NCBI GenBank assembly: GCA_022447405.1
Contig: JAKVCE010000005.1
Span: 1-25,024, forward strand
DNA: 25,024 nt
Direction: 5' to 3'
Origin: Planctomycetota bacterium
Lineage (GTDB): Bacteria > Planctomycetota > UBA1135 > GCA-002686595
The position numbers were made by a program, and so were the translations under genes. Positions 8,217 through 15,700 of the stretch are shown piece by piece; the first letter of the stretch is position 1; each line of letters opens with the position of its first letter. Under the pieces are notes generated by a model. That model was not told the DNA's origin. It searched no databases and was given only the letters and a program-made list of their open reading frames with translations.

Positions 8217-9179
8217 ATGGGACCCCTCTGCACCACGCTCCTCACTCTGATCTCCCTCACCCCTGCTCAACAGGACGAGGCGAAGGTTGACCGTGAGAGC
8301 TGGGTAGAAGAGCTCTTCCAGGCACAGCCCGAGACGCGCCTGGTCGATCTCATCCTCCCGGGCACGCACGACTCGGGCTCCTATGCGATCACGAGCTCCT
8401 CTCCTCCAGCCCCCGGCGCGCCGGCCGCCTATGAGCGCGTGGGCTCGATCGCGGCCAAGTGGTCCAAGACGCAAGACCAGACCCTCGAGCAGCAGCTCCG
8501 CGGCGGGATCCGATACCTGGACCTGCGCGTCGCTCACTTCGAGGGGAGGCTCGTGCTGGTCCACGGGCTCGTCTCCTGCGACCTGGACGAGGCGCTCGCT
8601 GGCGTGGGCCGCTTCGCAGCGGAGCACCCCAAGGAGCCCGTCCTCCTCGACCTGCAAGCCATGCCGCCCAGGAGCGCACACCCCAAGCTCCACGAGCTCC
8701 TGCAAGAGACCCTCGGCGACCACCTCTTCCAGGGCGAGGACCCGCCCGCGAAGTGGACCCTCAAAGAGCTCTGGTCGAGCGAGCGCGCGCTCATCTGCAT
8801 CGCGAGCCACTCCGACTTCGCAGCCCGCAGGCCGGAGTACTACAGCCGCAAGCTCTTAGACAGCGTCTGGACCAACACCCGGGAGGTCCCCGCCCTCCGC
8901 GAGGGCCTCGACGCCAGACTGCGCGCGCGGGACCCCAACGGGCTCCAGTGCGCCTACCTCACCTTCACACCCAAGGCCCGGACGATCATCACGGGCAGCG
9001 TCTTCGGAGGCAAAGGCCTGCGCTCCCTGAGCAAGCCGCTCTTCAAGCTCCCTGGCGAGTGGATCCCTGAGTGGCTAGAGGCAGGCCTCAGACCCAACGT
9101 GGTCTCCGTCGACTTCTACGAGCACACCGACGTCGTCGACGCCGTCATCCTCGGGAACAAGACGCTCTTCGCGCGCTAG
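8217..9179 (+). CDS. Secreted PI-PLC X-domain phosphodiesterase-like protein
   Basis: This 320-residue protein has a hydrophobic N-terminus (TTLLTLISLTPAQQ) consistent with export, followed by a PI-PLC X-like barrel. The first catalytic motif 'LPGTHDSGSY' carries H51 and D52. 'GIRYLDLRV' (97-105) carries R104. 'LVLVHGLV' (112-119) carries the second histidine, H116. An Asp in 'VVSVDFYEH' near the C-terminus is a candidate for the last conserved acid. These match the order of catalytic residues in bacterial PI-specific phospholipase C enzymes (His, Asp, Arg, His, Asp). The family cleaves phosphodiester bonds of glycerophospholipids or related lipids without calcium. The actual substrate is unknown, and planctomycetes rarely contain phosphatidylinositol. 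A stop codon at 8199 limits the start to this ATG, although it has no Shine-Dalgarno site. The stop overlaps that of the convergent gene by four bases (CTAG). Confidence 0.85.
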   Translation: MGPLCTTLLTLISLTPAQQDEAKVDRESWVEELFQAQPETRLVDLILPGTHDSGSYAITSSSPPAPGAPAAYERVGSIAAKWSKTQDQTLEQQLRGGIRYLDLRVAHFEGRLVLVHGLVSCDLDEALAGVGRFAAEHPKEPVLLDLQAMPPRSAHPKLHELLQETLGDHLFQGEDPPAKWTLKELWSSERALICIASHSDFAARRPEYYSRKLLDSVWTNTREVPALREGLDARLRARDPNGLQCAYLTFTPKARTIITGSVFGGKGLRSLSKPLFKLPGEWIPEWLEAGLRPNVVSVDFYEHTDVVDAVILGNKTLFAR

Positions 9180-10762
9180 AGCCCGCGCGCCGCGCGGACC
9201 TGGGCGGCGTACTTGGCCGGGTCCTTCTCGTAGCCCGCGACGCAGCCCTGGCAGCAGAGGCGCACGAGGGTGGTGCCGTAGAGGACGTCGACGGGGTCGC
9301 CCTTGGAGCTGACCCCCTGTCCGCTGATCGGGCACATGTCGAGCGGGTAGTCCTCAGCCTGCTTCGCGATGAGCGCGGCGTTGAGCTTCTCGATGTGAGA
9401 CGAGGGGTCCTCCTCGATCGACTTCACGCAGTTGCCGCAGCAAGCGCGGATGACGCGCGTCGAGTTGACGAGGGCGTGCGGGCTGCCTTCGGCGAGGGGC
9501 TTGCCGGTGATGGTGCAGGTCTCGAGGGGATAGCTCGCGAGCTGGAGCGCGACGAGGGCCTCATCGAGCTTGGTCGCGTAGGTCCCCGGGTCCGCCTCCA
9601 CCTTCGCCTGACAGTTCGTGCAGCAGGTCCTGAAGAGGCGGCCAGCGGCGACGAACTCGACGCCCGGCTTCTCAGGGGTGAGCGCCTGCCCGGAGAGCAC
9701 GCACACGGTCTGGGGATAGAAGGGCGCCTGCGCAGCGATGATGGCGTCGTTGTCGACGTTGGGGCCCGCAGAGGAGACGGGGAGCTCCGTGTTCGTGACC
9801 AAGGCGAGGCCGAGGGTCGAGACCGCGGCCACCTCGACGGAGAACTGCTCAGACCGATCCTCGGCGAGGCCGCGGACGATCGCGCCGTTGATGCGCTCCA
9901 TCGCCGTGTTGCGGTTGTAGAGCACGATCATGTCGACAGACTTCGCACCGCCTAAATCGACCTCCCACCAAGGGTTCGCCTCGGTGGCTGTGTGCGTGAC
10001 GGTGTCGTCCTCATAGACGCCGCTCGTGTTGCCGTCGATGGCGCGCTCGGGGGCGCCGTTCGAGCCGACGCTCGACTGGGTCGCCGTCCCGCCGCTCGCG
10101 ACGTTCTCCTCGCCAGAGAAGACCTCGACCTCGGCGAGAGAGAGGATCTTTCCGTCGCCAGGCAGGTCGACGCGGATGAAGCGGACCTCCTTCGAGGCGG
10201 CGCCCACCGGCAAGCTCGGCGGCTGGATCTTCTCAAAGCCAGTGTTCACGTAGAGCCCTCCGCGGCCCTCACGGAGAGAGGCGGCCCCCTCCTCGGAGAC
10301 CTGAGTTCCCCAGACGAAGACGCGCGCGAGCGAGTCGAGGTTCAAGAGGTGCGGGACGACCGCGTCGTCGACCGCGGTGTCGTAGAGGTTGAGGTAGACG
10401 AGGGAGTCCAGGTTCGCGAGGGGCGCGAAGCCGGCGCTCGTCACCTTGGTCTTCTGCAGGTAGAGCTTCTTCAAGCCCGTCATACCCGCGAGGTGCTCGA
10501 GGCCGGCGTCCGTGATCGCCGTGCTGGCGAGGTTGAGCTCGACCACGCCAGCCAGCTGGGCGACGTGCGCGAGGTCTGCGTCCTTCACCTCTTTCCCGTG
10601 GATGTGGAAACCCACGACCCACTCGCCGCTCCCGATGGCGGTCTCCATGACCATGCCACCCGCCGCCTCGACGGCTTTGCGGGCGTCGCTCACGGGGTCT
10701 TGCGCGTACGCGGTGAGGGCGAGGGATGCGGTGAGAAGGAGAGCTAGCTTCATGGATTTCAT
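9176..10762 (-). CDS. Exported LRR, discoidin (F5/8C) and triple CC-x2-C repeat protein
   Basis: From the ATG at 10762 this is a 528-residue protein with a clear signal peptide (residues 1-20, cleaved after A-Y-A). Residues 48-155 hold about four leucine-rich repeats of the 'L..L..L.L..T.ITDAGL..L' type. Residues 193-310 form a discoidin/F5-8 type C-like domain ('VASGGTATQSS', 'AIDGNT', 'NPWWEVDLG'), usually a carbohydrate-binding fold. The C-terminal third is three tandem copies of a 61-62-residue Cys module, each with one Cys, a 25-26-residue step, then CC-x2-C: C354/C380-C381-C384, C416/C441-C442-C445 and C477/C503-C504-C507. These resemble YHS/TRASH-type metal-binding modules. The protein probably sits in the periplasm or on the surface as a binding protein. 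No enzymatic motif was seen. A GTG nine bases upstream overlaps the ribosome site and is disfavoured. The gene lies downstream of the FHA-protease gene on the same strand (57-base gap). Confidence 0.85.
   Translation of the reverse strand: MKSMKLALLLTASLALTAYAQDPVSDARKAVEAAGGMVMETAIGSGEWVVGFHIHGKEVKDADLAHVAQLAGVVELNLASTAITDAGLEHLAGMTGLKKLYLQKTKVTSAGFAPLANLDSLVYLNLYDTAVDDAVVPHLLNLDSLARVFVWGTQVSEEGAASLREGRGGLYVNTGFEKIQPPSLPVGAASKEVRFIRVDLPGDGKILSLAEVEVFSGEENVASGGTATQSSVGSNGAPERAIDGNTSGVYEDDTVTHTATEANPWWEVDLGGAKSVDMIVLYNRNTAMERINGAIVRGLAEDRSEQFSVEVAAVSTLGLALVTNTELPVSSAGPNVDNDAIIAAQAPFYPQTVCVLSGQALTPEKPGVEFVAAGRLFRTCCTNCQAKVEADPGTYATKLDEALVALQLASYPLETCTITGKPLAEGSPHALVNSTRVIRACCGNCVKSIEEDPSSHIEKLNAALIAKQAEDYPLDMCPISGQGVSSKGDPVDVLYGTTLVRLCCQGCVAGYEKDPAKYAAQVRAARGL
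9179..9718 (-). repeat. Three tandem Cys-rich modules (coding repeat)
   Basis: The segment encodes three successive modules that share the plan 'YP-x3-C-x(2-3)-G', a glycine/proline turn, 'R-x-CC-x2-C', 'DP-x2-[YH]' and 'KL-x-AAL'. Module spacing is 62 and then 61 residues. The copies have diverged strongly at the residue level, which suggests an old duplication rather than a recent slippage event. Confidence 0.8.
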
Positions 10763-10770
10763 CTGAGACA

Positions 10771-10776
10771 CCTCTT
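10771..10776 (-). promoter_or_regulatory. Shine-Dalgarno site for the LRR/discoidin gene
   Basis: On the minus strand AAGAGG precedes the ATG at 10762 with eight bases between. The first G of the alternative GTG (10771-10769) is the last base of this site, so the ATG is the better start. Confidence 0.6.
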
Positions 10777-10819
10777 GGATGGGGGCCCAATCATACGCGC
10801 CAGCGCGCGCCCTGGCGGC

Positions 10820-12469
10820 TCAATCGAAGGGCCAGAGGACCTCAGCGGCCGCGATCGGGATGATATAGCCGATCGCAGAGGCCTTGCCCTCGCGATCCAC
10901 CGGGTGGATCGCTGTCACGACGCCGACCACGTTCCCCGTGCCGTCAATGACCGGGCCGCCGCTCGCGCCGGGGTGGATCGCCGCGTCGACCTGGAGGTAG
11001 CCCTGCACCTTGCGGCTCACGATGCCGCGGAAGGTGCTGGCGATGACGGTCTCACCTTGCTGCATGACCGTGCGACCGAGCGGGAAGCCGATGCAGAACA
11101 CCTCCGTCCCCCCGATGGGCTCCGGCGTCAACAGAGAGAGCTTCCCAACCGTAGGGATCCCCTCGAAGGCATCCTCCACCATCAGGAGCGCCAGGTCGTT
11201 GTCCTGCGTGCGGATGTAGCTCACGAGCACGGCGGAGTGCTTCGTCGAGTTCCCCGAGAAGGTCACGGTGAGCTGAAGCTCAGCCTCGAAGTCCATCTCA
11301 TCTGCCAGGTCCAAGAAGCTCTGGTCATCATGCTCCTCCTTAAACACGACGTGCGCGTTCGTGAGGATGTAGCCGTCATCGCTCAGGCAGAAGCCAGAGC
11401 CTGAGGCCTCCTTCGCGAGGGGCTCGCCCTCTCCGTCGAAGTTGAAGTCCGCGAAGCCGTACTCGTCCTCAGAGATGTAGAGGACCTCCCCTGTCGTGCG
11501 CTCCTTCAGGACCTCCTTAGCCTCCACCATGACGACCGCGCGGTTGATGCGCGCGACCTCTCTCAGGCGGGCCTGCTCCAGGTTCACGGGGTCGTAGAGG
11601 CTGAGGTGGCGCGTCGTCTCCTCGAGCTGCTGACGCAGGACGTCGAGGTCGACGTTCGTGGTCTCTTTCTTGTTAGCGAGCGTCTCGATCCGGCCGACTA
11701 GCCGCTCGCGCTCCTCCATGAGCGAGCTGCGGTCGGAGTCCCACGACGCGCGCGCGTCCTCGAACTCTCGCTGTCGCGTCTCGAGGATGCCCTGGTGTTT
11801 CTCGAGTTGAGATCTTGAGGAGAGGAGCCGCTCCTTCATCGACCGCTGCTCTTCTTGGAGCTCCGCTAAGGAGGCCCGGTTCGCCGCCTGCTCCTCGGAG
11901 CTCTTCAGGTGGAGCCAATACCCAGCGCCACCGCCCAAGCTCACGAGGAGCAAGAGCCCGAGCGTGAGCCTCGTCCGGTTCTTTCGTTCGCCACCGGCGA
12001 TCATCTGAGCGACCTCGAGCTTGTCCGGGAGGTCCAGCTGAGCCCGCACGCGCTCGACGGTCTCTTCACCGATGCTGCTCTTAGGTCGCGCGCCGAAGAA
12101 GGCCGTCCTCGCCAGGGAGACGGTCCCCTCTAGGCCAGCCGCAGAGAGCACGGCGAAGCGTGGACCGCCCGAGCCAAACTGAAGGACGTCGCCGTTGTTG
12201 AGCTTCCGCTTCTCGATCCGCTCGCCCAGGACGATCGTCCCGTTCTTAGAGCCCAGGTCTTCGACCCAGAGCTCGTCCCCGTCGAAGAAGAAGTGGGCGT
12301 GATGGCCTGAGACGCCCGGGAAGTGATCTGTAGGGAGGCTGAGCGCGTTGGACGGATCGCGACCCACGGAGAGCCCGCCCAACGGGACCACGATGGGGCT
12401 CCGCAGGGTGGGGATCTGCAGCGGCGACAGCTGCCAGCCGCTGGGAGTCTTCTCGTCAGGCTCAAGCAT
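10820..12469 (-). CDS. FHA domain, membrane helix, coiled coil, trypsin-like serine protease
   Basis: From the ATG at 12469 this is a 549-residue protein. Residues 25-108 form an FHA domain (phosphothreonine reader) with 'GRDPSN', 'SGHHAHF' and 'DLGSKNGTIVLGERI'. A basic stretch (RKNRTR) precedes one membrane helix at about 168-187. A long charged coiled coil spans about 190-290. A trypsin/HtrA-type protease domain follows, with an intact triad: H373 ('TNAHVV'), D425 ('DNDLALL') and S503 ('HPGASGGP'). No PDZ domain follows. By the positive-inside rule the FHA end is cytosolic and the protease extracytoplasmic, so the molecule could link cytosolic Ser/Thr phosphorylation to outside proteolysis. 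That link is inference. Planctomycetes encode many Hanks-type kinases. The frame stays open upstream to 12709, but no better start was found. The GGAGG before the ATG is only one base away, too close to act normally. The downstream LRR/discoidin gene may be cotranscribed. Confidence 0.88.
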   Translation of the reverse strand: MLEPDEKTPSGWQLSPLQIPTLRSPIVVPLGGLSVGRDPSNALSLPTDHFPGVSGHHAHFFFDGDELWVEDLGSKNGTIVLGERIEKRKLNNGDVLQFGSGGPRFAVLSAAGLEGTVSLARTAFFGARPKSSIGEETVERVRAQLDLPDKLEVAQMIAGGERKNRTRLTLGLLLLVSLGGGAGYWLHLKSSEEQAANRASLAELQEEQRSMKERLLSSRSQLEKHQGILETRQREFEDARASWDSDRSSLMEERERLVGRIETLANKKETTNVDLDVLRQQLEETTRHLSLYDPVNLEQARLREVARINRAVVMVEAKEVLKERTTGEVLYISEDEYGFADFNFDGEGEPLAKEASGSGFCLSDDGYILTNAHVVFKEEHDDQSFLDLADEMDFEAELQLTVTFSGNSTKHSAVLVSYIRTQDNDLALLMVEDAFEGIPTVGKLSLLTPEPIGGTEVFCIGFPLGRTVMQQGETVIASTFRGIVSRKVQGYLQVDAAIHPGASGGPVIDGTGNVVGVVTAIHPVDREGKASAIGYIIPIAAAEVLWPFD

Positions 12470-12602
12470 CCCTCCATCATCGGCCGCGAGCAGCCTCGGG
12501 ACAACCCACCCACGGCGGAAGCGCTCATCAACGCGCTCGCGTCCGCCACTCCCGGTGACCAAAAGGGGCCGCGCTGAGCGCTCAAGGCACCTCCCCGAAG
12601 GC

Positions 12603-12668
12603 ATTTGGGGCCTCCGATTGCCTCCTGGCCAAGCCCAATGCATCCTTGAGGGGTGGGGGTCCCCAAAT
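12603..12668. repeat. Inverted repeat ATTTGGGG/CCCCAAAT
   Basis: ATTTGGGG (12603-12610) and CCCCAAAT (12661-12668) are perfect 8-base inverted copies, 50 bases apart. The long spacing suits a DNA-binding or RNA-folding role less than a tight hairpin would. The pairing crosses the second inverted repeat in a pseudoknot-like order. Confidence 0.45.
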
Positions 12669-12698
12669 TCAGGTCCCCGAGACCCGTTCCCCCACCCC
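12650..12698. repeat. Inverted repeat GGGGTGGGGG/CCCCCACCCC
   Basis: GGGGTGGGGG (12650-12659) and CCCCCACCCC (12689-12698) form a perfect 10-base stem with a 29-base loop. It ends 30 bases before the lipid synthase ATG. Direct repeats GGTCCCC (12658, 12672) and CCCACAGGC (12696, 12710) overlap it; each pair is offset by 14 bases. It could be an operator, an mRNA leader structure, or low-complexity C/G sequence. Confidence 0.5.
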
Positions 12699-12728
12699 AC
12701 AGGCCCCATCCCACAGGCTCAGAGCCCC

Positions 12729-15700
12729 ATGCACGCCCAGCGAATCCCGCTGGTCGGGATCACTCCTTCGTGTCGTCCTGACACCCACTTAGCCGTCGCT
12801 CTCGCGCGCGCCGGAGCGGTCGGGGTCGTGGACCTGGGCCTCGATCGAGAGCGCGGCCTGGCCTCGCTTGAGCGCGCCCTAGAGCACGCTAGCGAGGGCA
12901 TCGGCGCCCTCGTTCGAGCTGAGCTGGAGCTCGGCCCGGCCGCCCTCCCTCTGGCGGTGGAGCTGGTCCTCCTCGCCCCTGGAGTGGATCCGCTCCCCTG
13001 GTCGAACCATTCCGAGCGGAGCTGGCGAGTCTTCGCCCAGGTCACCACCTTGGAGGAGGCCGAGCAGGCAGAGCGCGCAGGCGTCGACGCCTTGATCGCC
13101 AAGGGCAGCGAGTCTGGGGGCAGGATCGGCAGCGAGACGACCTTTGTGCTCCTGCAGCGGCTCGTCGAGTCCACAGAGCTCCCGGTCTACGCCCAAGGCG
13201 GCGTCGGCCTAAACACAGGCGCTGCCTGCCTCGCGGGCGGCGCCGAGGGCCTCGTCCTCGACTCACAGCTCGCGCTCGTCGCCGAGTGCGACCTCCCTCG
13301 AGAGATCGCTGAGATCATCGCGCGGCTCGATGGGTCCGAGACCGTCGAGGTCGGCGGACACCGAGTCCTCCGTCGCCCTGACGTCCCCTTGGCTGACAGC
13401 CTCGCGGGTGAGCCCGCCGCGGTCATCGCGCGCCGCCTCGGCGGGGATGACCCCGAGACGGAGCTCCTGCCCCTCGGCGAAGACGCCGCCCTCGCCGCGC
13501 CTCTCGCCGCGAAGTTCCGAACGGCAGGCTCCCTCGCCCACGCGCTCTGGGAGAGCGCCATCTCTGGCCTGCGCCTCGCGCAGCGCACGGAGCCCTTGCG
13601 CCCGGGCGGACCCCTCTCCGCCGAGCACGGCACCGCCTACCCCGTCGTCCAAGGTCCGATGACCCGCGTCTCGGACCGCGCCACCTTCGCAGACGCGGTC
13701 GCGCACGGCGGCGGGCTCCCCTTCCTCGCCCTCGCGCTCATGCGCGGCCCGCAGGTGGCCCCGCTCCTGGAGGAGACCTCCGAACGGCTCAAGGGCAGAC
13801 CTTGGGGCGTCGGCATCCTCGGCTTCGTCCCGAAGGAGCTCCGCGAAGAGCAGATGGATGCCGTCAGCGCGGTGCGCCCACCCTTCGCCCTCATCGCAGG
13901 CGGGCGTCCCAGCCAAGCCCGTGAGCTCGAGGAGCAAGGCACCAAGACCTATCTCCACGTCCCCTCCCCCGGACTGCTCGAGATGTTCCTCAAGGAGGGC
14001 GCGCGCCGCTTCGTCTTCGAAGGCCGCGAGTGCGGCGGTCACATCGGCCCGCGCTCGTCCTTCCCGCTGTGGGAGCAGCAGCTCGCCATCCTCGAAGAGG
14101 TCGATGACCCGGAGGAGCTCTCCATCCTCTTCGCCGGAGGGATCCACGACGCCAGGAGCGCCGCGATGGTCTCTGCGCTCGCCGCACCCCTCGCTGAGCG
14201 AGGCGCGCGCGTCGGCGTCCTGATGGGGACCTCTTACCTCTTCACCGAGGAGATCGTCTCCTCTGGCGCGCTCCTCTCTGGGTACCAAGATGAGGCGCTC
14301 CGCTGCGATGAGACCGTCCTCTTGGAGACCGCCCCCGGTCACGCGACACGCTGCACGGACAACGAGTACGTGCGCACCTTCCAGCGCGAGCGCGCGCGCC
14401 TTGAGGCGGAGGGGGTCGAGACCCGCGACGCCTGGGCGGAGCTCGAGCAGCTCAACCTCGGTCGCCTGCGGCTCGCCTCCAAGGGCTTGAAACGCGAAGA
14501 GGGCGAGCTCGTCGAGGTCAACGAGGAGGAGCAGCGCCGCGAGGGGATGTTCATGATCGGCGAGGTCGCTGGCCTCCGAAGCTCCATCGGGACGATCGAG
14601 GACCTCCACCGCTCTGTGAGCGAGGGCGCCAGCGAGCACCTCTCCGGGGTCACGCTCCCTGAGTCGGAGCGCCGCATCAGCCGCGGCATCGACGACCCCT
14701 ACGACATCGCCGTGGTCGGGATGTCCTGCGTCTTCCCCGGGAGTCCAGACCTCGACACCTACTGGAAGATGATCACCTCCGGTGAGGACACGGTCTGCGA
14801 GGTCCCGAGCGAGCGCTGGAACCCAGACATCTACTACGACCCAGAGGGACGCCCGGGCTACACGACCCCCTCGAAGTGGGGCGGCTTCCTCGACCCGGTC
14901 GAGATCGACCCGATGGCTTACGGGATCCCTCCCAAGGCCATGGCCGCGATCGAGCCCGTGCAGCTGCTCTCTCTAGAGATCGCCCGGCGCGCGCTCGAAG
15001 ACGCGGGCTACGAAGACCGCGAGTTCGACCGCGAGCGCACGAGCGTGATCTTCGGCGCGGAGGGCGGCAACGACCTCTCAGGCGCCCTCGGCTTCCGAGC
15101 CCTCTTCCCCCAGTACGCGGGAGAGCTCCCCGACGCCCTCGACCAGAACCTCCCCGAGCCCACCGAGGACACCTTCCCTGGCGTGCTCGCGAACGTGATC
15201 GCTGGGCGCATCGCCAACCGCCTCGACCTGGGCGGCCTCAACTTCACCGTGGACGCGGCCTGCGCCTCAGCGCTCGCCGCCTTGGAGGCTGGGATCCAGA
15301 CCCTGGTCGCGAACACGAGCGAGATGGTCCTCGTCGGCGGCGCGGACCTGCACAACTCGATCCACGACTACCTCATGTTCTCGAGCGTCCAGGCGCTCTC
15401 GAAGACCGGGCGCTGCCGCTCCTTCGACTCAAAGGCCGACGGGATCACCCTCGGTGAGGGTGTCGGCGTCGTCGTCCTCAAGCGCCTCGCTGACGCCGAG
15501 CGCGACGGCGACCGCATCTACGCCGTCATCAAAGGCTGCGCGGGCTCGAGCGACGGCAAGAGCTTGGGCATGACAGCCCCGCGTCCCGAGGGACAGGTGC
15601 GTGCCATGGAGCGCGCCTGGCAGCGCGCCGGCGTCGGGCGGAGTGAGCTCGGCCTGATGGAGGCGCACGGGACCGGGACCGTCGTCGGCGACCGCACCGA

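Larger units (their letters stand above)
12470..12728. promoter_or_regulatory. Divergent intergenic region upstream of the lipid synthase operon
   Basis: The 259 bases between the divergent FHA-protease and lipid synthase starts must carry both promoters. Frames run open through it on both strands, but the protein they encode has no recognisable domain before each chosen ATG. The right half holds crossing inverted repeats and two 9- or 7-base direct repeats, both with a 14-base period. No consensus -35/-10 pair or good Shine-Dalgarno site precedes the ATG at 12729. Confidence 0.5.

Noticed and set aside
12470..12709. N-terminal extension of the FHA-protease protein
   Set aside because: The extra residues are low-complexity and lie in the divergent intergenic region. 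The FHA fold begins soon after the ATG at 12469.
12348..12728. Upstream extension of the first synthase by 127 codons
   Set aside because: The frame is open only because of GC-rich sequence. It overlaps the opposite-strand FHA gene and the repeat-rich intergenic region, and has no recognisable domain.
13263..14639. 458-codon antisense frame opposite the NPD barrels
   Set aside because: Low-complexity shadow of a well-supported domain-bearing gene.
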